DNA of 64,000 nucleotides, from NCBI GenBank assembly GCA_945910005.1, contig OX246745.1:7914765-7978764 (forward strand), in the 5' to 3' direction. This document shows, piece by piece, positions 12,401-21,335 of the stretch. The stretch comes from Isoperla grammatica (lineage: Eukaryota; Arthropoda; Insecta; Plecoptera; Perlodidae). Both the position numbers and the translations under genes were made by a program. Each line of letters starts with the position of its first letter. Position 1 is the stretch's first letter. The notes beneath the pieces were generated by a model. The model worked only from the letters and a program-made list of their open reading frames with translations. It did not search any database and was not told where the DNA came from.

Positions 12401-14209
12401 TGCTTAGGCCTATGTTCACGATTTGGGCAATAATGATGGTTGAAATTTGTTTGTTTGAATTGATCCCCACATCAAAAGAAATTATTTTGGATTTGTATGC
12501 CAATGTATAGGAGGATTATACAGACTCATTCTGGGTAAGTACCTACATTGTATGCCTGGTTAATTTTTTTTTTTAATAAATAGAATTATTTTATTAGAAT
12601 ACCAGTACTGTTACAAGTAGTATGTGTCTAACATTAAAATTTATCATAATAAATGTCCAGTTATAAGGTGCAATTATGAATATATAATATTTCATTTTAG
12701 TGAGGTTTTACATCTCTTATTGATTGAAGCTAACTGAGACTGAAACAGAGTGGATGAGTACCTATTGAATGTTGATGATGGTTGTGATGATGAAGACGAG
12801 TGAAAGGGAAACTCACTACCAGCACATAGCCCACTCCTGTCAAAAATAACCAAACAAACCAACAGCTTTACATTCCATCTAAAATTAAGAATTAACTTTC
12901 ACCAGTTATGTAGGTTTTTTCATCAACTTGAGGTGCCGAGCAGTTGACAGGGGAACGAAACTATTAGGCCTGCGTTCACTCTAAACAACAGAAATTGTTT
13001 CACACGGACTATTGTTGTGTCCATATGAACTGGCAGATTTTTTATTTGAGGCTGTATACCAACCTATCCTGCAGAACTTGTGATTTCTGTCTATTAAAAT
13101 TAGTTTAAAGTGATTTTTTTGTGGGGGGAGGGTGTTCCCTCTAATAGCATTAAAGGATTACTGTCAAGAAACTCCTCAACAAGGCTAGGCCTTACTTGGT
13201 GCATTCAAATCTCCAACTATGACAGAGTCCTTGCCAACATTCACTATAGTTAACTCTTTGGTCTCGTTTAATGGCGAGTTGTACCCGATGAATGATATAT
13301 TGCATCTTAGTTCTTAGTGTCATGTTTTCATTGTCTAACTGCACCAATTTGAGTTTGTACGCTTCCTTCATCTCGTGCAAAACTCAGAACTTTTGCAGTT
13401 GTTAAGCCCGCCTTCACTCCAATGACAATCCCGGAAGAGACTCCTAGCTCTAGGAAGGCTGTCGATCTTATAGCCCCCATTTCTGCCTTGTGCTATTCTT
13501 TGCCCGAAATCGCTCCTACTTCGACAATGCCAAATGCATCAGTATCATTATCTATAATTATTTTTGTATACTCGATTTATCTTCTGAGATTACTCCAGCG
13601 TTCCAAAACATAAAAGTAGATCTGCCTTAAAAAGAGCGCATTTTTCCCCCGTCTCTCCCGTCATTCCGTGTGGGCATTTTCTTCTCCAATCGTTTAGTAG
13701 CTCTTTTTTGGAGCTTCCAGGGGGATCGTGACTAGTTTCAATACAGTATACAATATTCAAACTTTGTCGGACGCTATCGGTGGCCACCCCCCAAAATGGG
13801 TATGGTTACAACGGCAACTTATTGTTTGTTCGTATGTTACAGGCACCTCGCCGGCTGATTTATTTACTGGACCCCTCAACGAATGAGGATATCCTTTTAA
13901 GAGTAATCACTCTACTGGCCAACCTCACAACTACTGCCAAGGATCAAAAGTTAGACCCAACAATCGATCTTCCGGCTGAAGACAAAGCAGCTTCACCGGA
14001 TACAATGTATACACATAATAAGTTGCATGGCCCGTACGACTGTTCAATAGTTTAGATAACAACTGTTTCTCTTTAGCAGGTATGCAGCTATATACGGCGT
14101 TAACATCCAAGAGAAGATGCGGAGTAAATCGTTCGTCCTAATGAACCAGCACGCCAACGAAGATATCCGCTACCAGGCACGGAAGATGTACGAGGCTATT
14201 AAATCCTGA
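314..14209 (+). CDS. ARMC10-like: ARMC10/ARMCX-like membrane-anchored armadillo-repeat protein (7 exons, 489 aa)
   Basis: The coding exons are 314-449, 8444-8981, 11056-11173, 11883-12017, 12112-12360, 13843-14006 and 14080-14209. All phases agree and the joined length is 1470 nt (489 codons plus TGA). Residues 13-31 form one hydrophobic segment followed by basic residues (RTAFCRKLGRR), the signal-anchor layout known for ARMC10/ARMCX proteins, which sit in the mitochondrial outer membrane. Residues about 106-185 are Ser/Pro/Arg-rich and probably disordered. Residues about 190-220 are a charged helix. Armadillo repeats fill about 226-480, with typical cores such as AMKALGNLALNQENQKEL, ALVTLTNIAV and QVLKLLVNLSCNEDM. 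The repeat order and the motif TIGNCGTFSANQ match ARMC10 closely. Family members act in mitochondrial trafficking and dynamics; that role here is inferred. One intron uses a GC donor. The family call is firm; exact orthology would need a tree. Confidence 0.88.
1063..1088 (+). repeat. G-tract pair (G14, G10)
   Basis: Two runs of G, 14 and 10 long, are separated by TC. Runs of this kind can form G-quadruplexes. Similar long runs occur at 3483, 3881, 4083, 7621 and 16471. They are also hard to sequence, so the lengths may be approximate. Confidence 0.8.
1166..1197. repeat. (GAAT)n microsatellite
   Basis: About seven GAAT/TGAA units, with one unit broken by a deletion (TGATGAATGAATG). Confidence 0.85.
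1553..1690 (+). repeat. tRNA-derived SINE fragment
   Basis: The tRNA-like head has an A-box-like TTAGCTCAACGGTAAGACGC and a perfect B box GGTTCGATTCC at 1597-1607. It is followed by the conserved body CTGACTGAAGGTTTTTCCG and a CCTCAGTCGTATAAGCGAAT segment. The same body follows the tRNA-like head at 58831 and 60358, so this is a dispersed SINE, not a tRNA gene. Confidence 0.82.
3483..3496 (+). repeat. G14 tract
   Basis: Uninterrupted run of 14 G inside intron 1, preceded by GGTGGGGGAA. Confidence 0.8.
4083..4103 (+). repeat. C21 tract
   Basis: Uninterrupted run of 21 C. A second C12 run lies at 3881-3892. Both put G-tracts on the template strand of the ARMC10-like gene. Confidence 0.8.
4425..4579. 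mobile_element. Fold-back MITE (GATGCTTTCGTCAC family), copy 1
   Basis: The two ends are inverted copies: the left arm contains AAGACTATACC, then TGATGCTTTCGTCACAG, and the right arm carries the complement (CTGTGATGAAAGCGTCC, then AAGTAGTCTTGGG). The centre holds a further imperfect inverted pair, AGCCAATCAGCG and CGCTGGTTGGTT. Related copies occur at 7443 and 40051, with a partial one near 57360. No coding capacity. Confidence 0.75.
5614..5671. repeat. 58-bp GC-cored palindrome
   Basis: Arms ATTAAAAATATTTA and TAAATATTTTTAAT flank TAGCCGGGCGGGCCCGGCTGGCTA, which is itself nearly self-complementary. It could be a tiny fold-back element or a cruciform-prone site. No target duplication is clear. 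Confidence 0.7.
7443..7575. mobile_element. Fold-back MITE (GATGCTTTCGTCAC family), copy 2
   Basis: The ends AACTTCGGTAATGCTTTCGTC and GACGGAAGCAATACCGAAGTT are inverted copies. The centre has GGCCAACC and GGTTGGCT. It sits inside the SINE at 7270. Its outer arm differs from copies 1 and 3, so it may belong to a subfamily. Confidence 0.75.
7605..7987. mobile_element. Non-autonomous hAT-type element, copy A (383 bp)
   Basis: The termini CAGGGTGTGAATTGACGG and CCGTCAATTCGCACCCTG are inverted repeats. They are flanked by a perfect 8-bp duplication GCTATAAT at 7597-7604 and 7988-7995, the length typical of hAT. The interior starts with a G14 tract and has no transposase. A relative with the same interior (GGTAATTTCATCCCTGCCTC, TCTGGATACCCATC) lies at 59142. 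Confidence 0.9.
8088..8200. repeat. 32-bp tandem repeat, about 3.5 copies
   Basis: Units of TTCCCAACTCTGCTACTCTC followed by CTTCAGAGACTG start at 8088, 8120, 8152 and 8184 with very few changes. The following 50 bp hold looser relatives (GTTCCCAACTGTGAC). Confidence 0.88.
8444..8981 (+). CDS. ARMC10-like exon 2: Ser/Pro linker and charged helix
   Basis: The exon encodes residues 46-224 plus two bases of codon 225. It contains the Pro/Ser segment GPSPRHSPVPGPR, a basic patch MRRRWTRRSLRR, and a Glu/Arg-rich helix near residues 190-220. The acceptor is CTTTTTGCTTCTAG. The donor is AG|GCAAGT at 8982, the consensus for GC-AG introns. A GT donor nearby (CAA|GTTTTA) would break the phase with exon 3. 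Confidence 0.82.
8982..11055 (+). other. ARMC10-like intron 2 (GC-AG), with a LINE fragment
   Basis: The intron runs from GCAAGT to the acceptor ATATATTCCAG. It contains a LINE 3' fragment at 9501-9909 on the minus strand. The remainder (9000-9490 and 9910-11050) is AT-rich with no supportable feature. Confidence 0.65.
9501..9909 (-). pseudogene. LINE 3' end with RNase-H-side C-terminal region, (GAA)n tail
   Basis: A 121-codon frame at 9544-9909 contains STAQFRLDTGHDLLGKHLHR, then SLCSLCGKEEQ and RRHLFGCERMK. This Cys/His pattern (C-x2-C, then H-x4-C) is typical of the extreme C-terminus of jockey/R1-type non-LTR polyproteins. A (TTC)n run at 9501-9526 lies just past it, which reads as a (GAA)n 3' tail in the element's sense. 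The copy is 5'-truncated and inactive. Confidence 0.72.
11056..11173 (+). CDS. ARMC10-like exon 3: first armadillo repeat
   Basis: The exon encodes residues 226-264, VITSHEAKSLVALLHSNDEL and LLLERTLTTIGNCGTFSANQ. It is bounded by TTCCAG and GTAAGA. This is the start of the armadillo domain and the segment most like ARMC10. Confidence 0.88.
11174..11882 (+). other. ARMC10-like intron 3
   Basis: A 709-bp GT-AG intron (GTAAGA to TTCATTGCAG). AT-rich; I see no feature in it. Confidence 0.75.
11883..12017 (+). CDS. ARMC10-like exon 4: armadillo repeat
   Basis: The exon encodes residues 265-309 (45 codons, phase 0 at both ends) with the armadillo core VQLSAMKALGNLALNQENQK. The acceptor is TTCATTGCAG and the donor AAG|GTAATT. 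Confidence 0.9.
12112..12360 (+). CDS. ARMC10-like exon 5: two armadillo repeats
   Basis: The exon encodes residues 310-392 (83 codons, phase 0) with the cores MALAALVTLTNIAVLPDWHD and LQVLKLLVNLSCNEDMVPSL. It is preceded by a 94-bp intron ending TTTTTACAG, and its donor is CAG|GTAAAA. Confidence 0.9.
12361..13842 (+). other. ARMC10-like intron 5, with a possible LINE relic
   Basis: A 1482-bp GT-AG intron. The part from about 13190 to 13790 looks like a minus-strand LINE relic. The rest is AT-rich without features. Confidence 0.65.
13192..13380 (-). pseudogene. Possible LINE ORF1/endonuclease relic
   Basis: On the minus strand a short heptad-like segment (KLKLVQLDNENMTLRTKMQ) precedes, in another frame, VNVGKDSVIVGDLNA. 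The latter resembles the conserved GDLNA/GDFNA motif of LINE endonucleases. Frameshifts separate the two. The assignment rests on short motifs only. Confidence 0.35.
13843..14006 (+). CDS. ARMC10-like exon 6: armadillo repeat
   Basis: The exon encodes residues 393-446 plus two bases of codon 447, including the core NEDILLRVITLLANLTTTAK. The acceptor is GTATGTTACAG. The donor AT|GTATAC is weak, but it is the one that keeps frame with exon 7; reading through would stop at 14053. Confidence 0.82.
14080..14209 (+). CDS. ARMC10-like exon 7: C-terminus
   Basis: The exon encodes residues 448-489 and TGA, including YGVNIQEKMRSKSFVLMNQH, then ANEDIRYQARKMYEAIKS, a final armadillo helix. It follows a 73-bp intron ending TTTAGCAG. 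Confidence 0.85.
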
Positions 14210-14335
14210 GACTGGGTCGAGTGGGCGGAGCCACCAAAGCCAACTGGAAGAGTGGGATGCGGCTGGCACCCCGTCATCATAGTCACTAAGCACTAAGTAC
14301 ACTACACTAAGTGGCTTCGGTTCAGGTGATTAGAT

Positions 14336-14779
14336 TTGGGTTGCCCATCAATGTAGACTGATAAATTACTAATCCATGTTCAAATAATATTCTGATAATA
14401 ATTATTCATTAAACATCAAAGGAATTGAAATTGTTGCTATTAAAACACACTTGTCCTTATTTTTATTTTCAAGTTTCTCATTCAAGGCTTAACGGCATCT
14501 AATTTGCACTCTTGGCTGCATTAGTGATTCAGCCTAACTGCCTCTAACCAATGCACTGGTAGGCGAGTACAACTAACGCTTTATTAATGATTGATTTTGT
14601 GTTAACCTTTGATGTAGCCTACATTCTTAAATGTTCAAACGATAACTAAGAAACTAAGAATTTTTAATTGCAGTATTTACTTCCAATGTTGATGATCACC
14701 ATTTTTCTAAATTGCTGTTTGACATTGATTTTTTCTGGTCGATGTCAGTGTTTACATTCTAGATCGATGGGCAACCCTA
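14336..14779. mobile_element. hAT-type MITE in the ARMC10-like 3' region (444 bp)
   Basis: The termini TTGGGTTGCCCATCAATGTAG and its partner (CTAGATCGATGGGCAACCCTA) are inverted repeats of about 20 bp with a few mismatches. The flanks GATTAGAT (14328) and GATTATAT (14780) match at 7 of 8 bases. No coding capacity. The TIR start (T-GGGTTGCC) is shared with the elements at 52084, 52239 and 55284. Confidence 0.78.
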
Positions 14780-14989
14780 GATTATATGTATGGTTACTGT
14801 AGTCTGCAAAGTTGAGTTTTTACTCTAGAATTCATTGTTGATGTTGAAAACTAAGAGATTTTATCTGTTTCAAAGGTAAACAAGAACCTGCATGGCTTGT
14901 CAGAACAATTTTGCTAAGACACAAATTCATACTGAACTTTTTTTAGTATGTCAATTTGCACAAATGTTCCTTTTTTTATTTTTGACTGC

Positions 14990-14995
14990 AATAAA
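14990..14995 (+). promoter_or_regulatory. Candidate polyadenylation signal (AATAAA)
   Basis: Canonical hexamer about 780 bp after the ARMC10-like stop codon, the first good one found downstream. Confidence 0.5.
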
Positions 14996-16470
14996 GCATA
15001 TTTTAGAATAAACGAGTGTATGTGTAATATTATGTAAATATAAAATAACTTTTATTGCTCTATTTTAAAAATCATAGGGCCTACTTCATTAATATTTTTA
15101 CTGTCATATAAAAAAAATGATCTAGCTAATGATTCTCATTTGATGTCACTAAGGGTGTAAATTTCCAATCCAATCTCTCAATAATATTGCATAGACAGCA
15201 GCTTTCAATGTTACCTGTTTATTAACTAATTTTAAAATCCAATCAAAACCAAACTGTTATTAAATGTTTACCAACAAACAATTAAATGTTATTGCAATCA
15301 CATCAAAGTACTATAAAATTTCATGATTATAATATGTATTTTACAGTATTTGTGGTACTGCTTCTCCAACTGAAAGTGACTAGGCCATTATCGATTAAAT
15401 AATTATCTTCGATACATGAAGATCGAAAACATGTATGAATAATCCGACTGCTCGTAATAATGAACCTCTCGACCTTATCTATATAGTTACATGACTTGTA
15501 CTCATCTTTCAAATACAGATTTCGCTTTACGATTTAGTAATTTCCATTATAGGCACTGTACATACTTATTATAATCTACTACTTATGTCCAAAAAGATTT
15601 AATAATGTATTTTCCCCTTGTCTATCTATTTCAAACAGGACAATGGTAAAGAGCTCAACACACCTGCAGAAAATAATATTTTGTGAAACATTGCATTTAA
15701 GGATACTAAATAAATATTTGTGTAGGCCTATCTTGCATGTTGACTGTTGCATCCACTACGTTGTTCACTACATTTGCATGCACTGTTACCACAATCAATG
15801 AATTATCTTCAGAACATACCAGGAGGAAACAAAACGCTAGGAGTCTGTCTTTGATAAGCTGGCGGAAGGCAAAACCATCCGACTCTTTATCGGGGCGATC
15901 AGCGTCTCATTATGCATGTGGTTAAGTTAAGATGCAATCAGAGACAAATTCCATTAATACTTATGAAAGTAGAAATTTAATTTATCTTTATATTTGTAAT
16001 ATGTACAAATCATACATATTTATCTTTATCTTCAATGTGCATTATATTTATACATGAGCCTTGTACAAAATTTACCTTATGCTTATCTCTGTAGCAAACA
16101 TTATATAGGAGTGAACAATTGAATTAATACCGGTATCCACTTCTCTCGGCTAATGGGTTTCAGGTGTCTGTATTAATGTATCATTATTATTGGTTGCAAA
16201 CAAAAACAAAATAATACTCAGAACACAAGAAAAACTTAACAAACACACTCCTTTGATGATAGCCACAGTTATTGCTACAAACACATACATACAATGCTCC
16301 ATATCATAAGGCTCGATAAAGAACATCCTGGTTGCCTTAACTGCATTCTTGCGTGCCAATGAACCAGCTACACAAATTGCTTTGAAATATTTCCTAAGTG
16401 TAATGCATTTTATTTTTATTTGTTATTTACAATATAATTAAACTTCTACTGGTTGTACCACATTAGCATT

Positions 16471-16492
16471 GGGGGGGGGGGGGGGGGGGGGG
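16471..16492 (+). repeat. G22 tract
   Basis: An uninterrupted run of 22 G, the longest homopolymer in the window. Confidence 0.85.
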
Positions 16493-16740
16493 TTCAATAT
16501 AATGGATTGAGCAATGGAAACATAATTTTTTGGATGTAGTCAATAAGAAGGCGGTAATTATTTTCCACGGCAGCCCGATATTATCAAAATTGAACACCAT
16601 TTTCTATAAAACATTTGGATACTAAAAAAGTTTCATCAAAATAGCCATTATGGTTAATGTTATGTGATGTGATGGCTACCATACTCTCTCAACGTTTTTT
16701 TTTTATGTAGACAGATGCATTTATTATTCTTAATAAAGAA

Positions 16741-16941
16741 GTGGCTCATTTCGCTCAAACGATCGAGTTGTTCAGCCATGGAAAAAGTGCCGTTTCCGAC
16801 GCACCTGGATTCATCCAACTGCGCAGCGCTACACCCGTGAAGTGGGATATAATGAATTTGAATCGTTGTTTGAAATCAAGCTCATGTCAACTGTTTAAGC
16901 TCATGTCACTTGTTTTTGTCAAGTCAAATGGCCGCAAATAA
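16741..16941 (+). other. Small unassigned open frame
   Basis: A 66-codon frame that stays open further upstream to a CTTTTTTT-like tract ending ATGTAG near 16711, resembling an acceptor. Downstream there is AATAAAATAAATAA. The protein (AQTIELFSHGKSAVSDAPGF) is not recognised. It could be a terminal exon, a processed fragment or chance. Confidence 0.2.
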
Positions 16942-17444
16942 AATAAATAACACTACATGTACAGAAATGAACAACAATTAGTTAGCAATGCTAGTGTATA
17001 ATGTGGAGTGTGCGTGAACTCCTTACAAATAATATACCAACCAGTTTTGGTAAACACATAGGCCTACTATGGAACTATGTTAATTTTGCCAAAGTTTGAT
17101 TGTAGGCCAAATGTGCAAACAAAAATAACAGACATTGATCAATGCAACATTGTTACTCAGTGCCACAAAGCTAGAAATATAATTATAGTAATAACTAATA
17201 CTAAGTAGTTAATTGCATTTAAAAAACATATGTATTATAAAGTAGCAATATTGTCTGATATGCTGGAAAACAACGGTTTAAAACAAAATGAGTAATCAAA
17301 ATGAGAGATATATGTCTTTATTTTAAGCCTTACAAAGCTCATTCCAAGAGGAAGCTATGATTACACAAACTTTTGAGAAATCTCCCAATTTTTGGAATTT
17401 TGATGTTGTAGAACAAGGTTGTGAAAAACATTCCTATAACTTTT

Positions 17445-17544
17445 TATTCAAGAGCCTTATTTCACATGTAAGCAACATTTAGTTAATGTTTTTATATTCA
17501 AGAGCCTTATTTCACATGTAAGCAACATTTAGTTAATGTTTTTA
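17445..17544. repeat. 50-bp tandem duplication
   Basis: Two consecutive identical 50-bp units starting TATTCAAGAGCCTTATTTCA at 17445 and 17495. The lack of differences indicates a recent event or an assembly artefact. Confidence 0.9.
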
Positions 17545-17852
17545 TATTTCTTATAGGCCTATATATTTTTTTCAAATATTTCTGTTTGTGGTTGCATTTA
17601 ATTGTGTACGTACCTATACATGAAAGCGTTTACAAAGTCTTGATTAGTATTAATTTTGCCTGTACACTTCATTGCAAAATAGGAGTTTTTTTAATCATCA
17701 ATAAATTTGAGAGTTATGTAAGAAATTTGTAGTTTAATTAAAAGTAAACAATTATTTTCTTGACATTAAATTAGTTTTGTTCTTTTACAACCTGTACACA
17801 TACAATCCTATTATTTTCAATCTCCCCAGCAAAGGCACAACGACCTAGTCCA

Positions 17853-17990
17853 GGGACCGTCAATTAGCAGACCGCGGTCCGCATCCGGACCTTGAAGATA
17901 TGACGCGTGGACTCCAAATGGAGTGGCCAAACAATTTGGAGACTCAAATAACAAATTCTGTTAAACCCGGGGTTTTCTTGGAAGTGTAGA
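17853..17990 (+). mobile_element. Solo left end of a hAT-like element
   Basis: The sequence CAGGGACCGTCAATTAGCAG followed by ACCGCGGTCCGCATCCGGACC has the character of the CAGGG(G)-type hAT termini with a GC-rich subterminal (compare the element at 54427). No matching right end was found, so the boundary is open. Confidence 0.4.
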
Positions 17991-18651
17991 ATACCCTTAG
18001 GCTGAAAACATAATTACGTAAGCTACTGTACAGCTTATTCCTACAGAAATTGCAGGTAGTTACATTTCGCATATTGTTGTGGGCGAGTTGAACCTCGACT
18101 TCAGCTCGTTGGTAACTTCTGTAATATTATATTTTGTTATTTGAGAACCTGATTTTTGGAAATTTGCTCAGGACAGGAGGTGCAATTTTTCTCATGCGGA
18201 TGCCTCGGACCTCACAAGAACTTCTACTGGACCTTCTTCAATTTTTAAAAAAATTTTCACCTCGGTAGAGCTAGCGACTAAAGGTAACTACGCCTTATTT
18301 AGAGTACAAATTTAAAACTACTCTGATTGACCCCTAAAGCGGGCCTAAAGGCAAATGAGCTCATTTGTACCGGTTGAACTAAAAATTCCTTAACCCCTAG
18401 AACAAAGTATTACGTTAACTACAATAAAAATTGGCTATCACAATTGTTTATTTTTGGGCCAAGTTATGTTCTGGGCGAAGGGGCATAAATCTAGCAATAT
18501 CGACGGTACCGGTAAATCAAAATTACGAAAAAAAGTTGTTACTTTCAGAAGTCATGATTTCAATTTCAAAGCTTAACTTTTGTATGTTGTGCATATTTTA
18601 GAAAACTGAAAAACCGTGCCCGCACAGCGTTAAGTCTACTCTTCATGTGAC

Positions 18652-19195
18652 ATGCATCTCCCACACACCAACGTAGGCCCTAAGCCTGTGGCACTATGTA
18701 TCTTTCACCTGAACATTCACAGTGTGGGGTATAAGGTTGAAGAGTTTGAGATATTGGATTCAGCTGACTATTCTATTAATGTACTCCGTCTCAATGAGCA
18801 CTGGTCAAGCGAAGGGAATGAGCATCAAGTTCTAGTCAGACTTCAAACTTGCTGCAAGCTTCACAAGATAATGGTAGCTCGAGTGTAAGTCATAAGCTCG
18901 GCTAATATATTGTTCATCAAGGTTCCAGCCGTTAAATGATCGGAGAGTGAATTTATACTTGTGTGGTTGAGGTATTAACCTCTTTGCTCTTCATTATTTT
19001 AACATTGTACAGAGCCCTGGCCCAAATAACCTTTCTACATTTTTTAACAAGCTTGAGTCGTTCCTGAATAAATCAACATGAAGAGGAAATAACCTCATTC
19101 AGTGCAGAGATTTAAATATCAACCTTATTATGAATATATCGGAAGCTCAACATGGATTTAGTACAGGATGATCTACAACAACAGCTGCTAAGGCC
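18652..19195 (+). pseudogene. Internally deleted LINE relic (endonuclease start, then RT piece)
   Basis: The segment CIFHLNIHSVGYKVEEFEIL followed by NVLRLNEHW resembles the start of LINE endonucleases (HLNIRSL..., ...CLTEHW). About 450 bp later, EAQHGFSTG-stop-STTTA resembles the RT motif QHGFRKGRST. The region between has lost most of the coding sequence, and a stop interrupts the motif. Confidence 0.55.
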
Positions 19196-20100
19196 TGGTT
19201 TCACCAAGTTGTCGTAATCCGACGACCAACTAGTCCGCGGATCATGCAAATTGTTGATTTAAAATCTCGATTAGCAGTGTGCGTTTCACCAACTCACCAC
19301 CCAACCAAATTAACTAATCTATGGATTTATTCTATGGCCATTTCTGATTGGTCAATAGAAATTTTCAACCATAGGCTACGCTATTATCAAATATCAAAAA
19401 GGCTGTGAGTGTGTTTTGTTTATCGCGCCATTTATAACGTGTTTTGCAATTTGCACCTCTTGAAATGTCTGCAAAGAAATCTGTACGCAGCGCAAATTAA
19501 AGCGAGGTGGAGAAATTATTTCTCCTCAACACTGTGCATACGTACGTAAAGATATTAGAGTCCAAGTTAAGACAGATGCCGTGACATCAAAAGAAAAGGA
19601 GAGGACATGGGAGCTGGTAGCGGCGGACTTCAACGCGAAGTGCGGGAAGACGTTCCAAACCACGTCTCCCCTGAAAACGTGCTATGACAATATAAAACAA
19701 AAATGCCAGGAAACTGGAGGCTGACAATAAAGCTGAAATATTTAAGACGGGTAAGTAAAATCTATTATTTACATTCTTCAAATACTTGTTTTTTATGACA
19801 TGGAAACGACAATACAAAATACGAAACGAAGTTTGGGTCGTGCAACAAATTGTTTTACTAAAGTTACCAGGACTGTTAGAAAAAAACCTATTTGTAGTAG
19901 TAGGCCCTACTATGACTGTGATCTCTCTAAAGGATTTGCCAATATGGACAACTTCTGTATCAGAACATCTCCACTTGTGTATTCAGTACATCACATAAAT
20001 GTAGCAAAACATGTACAAGAGGCTAATAAATAAACTAAACTAAACTAAAATACAATAATTATATCAATAAACAACCGTGTGAAATTATTCCAAGCAGTAG
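19193..20100 (+). mobile_element. PIF/Harbinger-like fragment with Myb/SANT domain
   Basis: The left edge GGCCTGGTTTCACCAAGTTG at 19194 looks like a Harbinger or MITE terminus. The enclosed Myb/SANT frame (19465-19724) supports this. I found no matching right terminus. Confidence 0.45.
19465..19724 (+). pseudogene. Broken Myb/SANT-like DNA-binding ORF
   Basis: From the ATG at 19465 the frame reads SAKKSVRSAN, a stop, then SEVEKLFLLNTVHTYVKILE. After a shift it continues KTDAVTSKEKERTWELVAAD and CYDNIKQKCQE before TGA. The order (start helix, KTDA, W-x2-[LI]-A-x2-FN, [LC]-x3-[YW]-x-N[LI]K) is that of the MSANTD/Myb_DNA-bind_5 domain, used by Harbinger ORF1 proteins and their domesticated relatives. 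One in-frame stop and one frameshift make it a relic. Confidence 0.65.
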
Positions 20101-21335
20101 ATACCGGTAGGCCTACTCTTTTTAAAATATATTTTTTTAATCAGTTGGTAGTACTTGACAGCTAAGTCATATGACATTGGCCAAATTAGATCTAATGGAA
20201 ATCGCCAGAGTTTTCAGAAGAGAATCCAAAATAAAGAGGGCTTAGTGGGTTAAGAGGAGTTTAGATGGCGTTTAGATCGCAACGAGGGATGGCAAGTATG
20301 AAGAAGTGAGAATGTTGGAACAAATAAAGCAGTCACTTAAGACAAATAAATAAATTACTGTTAAATATAATATCTCACTGCTTTGACACAAAAAGTCTAG
20401 GCTATGACTAGACTACTACAAGATCACATTATTGTACAGAATCAAATTCATTACTGTTATCTTTTTATGGTCACGTGTTCCTCATCAATTGCCATCAAAA
20501 TTGTTCAGGACATTACCTAATTTGTGTGCTTTTTTTCAATTCTTTAGTGATTTCTATTTGCTGCTGGAGTGCATAGAGGTTTTCGGTTTTTCTCTTCTGC
20601 TGACGTTCGACATCTCTTACCACTCCTTCGTGCAGCTTGTTCCTGTTCAACAAATTATCTACTATCAGTACAAGATCTAAATAAATTACTACAGTAAGCT
20701 GTGCCTCGTATGTCATTTTCATATAGTTTCAACTCAATACATAACATTTTAATAATATAATGTATTAATTCCAATGATTTGATTGAAGTGAATACATTAC
20801 AAAACTAAAAATCACCATTAATTAGTATTTAAACTTTTAAGTTATTGGCTTATTGCAATAATTTAAAACAGCTGTAGGCCTACATGTAGGTAGATACAGG
20901 AAAAGGCGTGTCGACTATAGTTCCACGCACGGCATAGGTTGCCCCAGAGGTTTCCCCACCCCCGTAGTGTGTAATGGTTAGATGCAACAAGAGCTAGAAG
21001 TTAGTATAAGCTCCCCTTAAATCACTTGATAGCCTCAAAATTCTTATGCACTAGAAGACTTAAGTTTTGAAAATGCCACTTTTAACAACTGCCACATTCG
21101 TACTTGTACTTGTACAATCCTTCAATGCCGAGATTCTCAATCAGAGATCCATTCATCAACTTCAGACCCTCTGTACTCTGTACTTTCCCCGACTTACAAG
21201 CCACAAGAGCACTTCTCAAATCCAAACTCCATGCAAATAAACTAATAAAATTACCCACATAAAATTACACACATCAAACAACAATTCAAATGTACGTAGC
21301 AATCAGGGAACTTGAAGTGCATGGTAGGTAATGTT
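20101..21335. other. Intergenic, no feature seen
   Basis: AT-rich. Small frames on both strands overlap each other and have no family likeness. A minus-strand frame at 20513-20722 is coiled-coil-like (EGVVRDVERQQKRKTENLYA) but unassigned. Confidence 0.5.

Larger units (their letters stand above)
14210..15010 (+). other. Probable 3' UTR of the ARMC10-like gene
   Basis: Downstream of the TGA the sequence is AT-rich, contains a hAT MITE at 14336-14779, and has a canonical AATAAA at 14990. I infer that the transcript runs to about 15010. A shorter form ending before the MITE is possible but has no clear signal. Confidence 0.5.
15011..18651. other. Gene-poor intergenic region
   Basis: AT-rich, with a G22 tract at 16471, a 50-bp exact duplication at 17445, an unassigned small frame at 16741 and a probable hAT end at 17853. 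I see nothing else supportable. Confidence 0.6.

Noticed and set aside
14007..14055. Read-through end of exon 6 at 14055
   Set aside because: It would drop the conserved last armadillo helix in exon 7, and splicing at 14006/14080 keeps frame and motif order.
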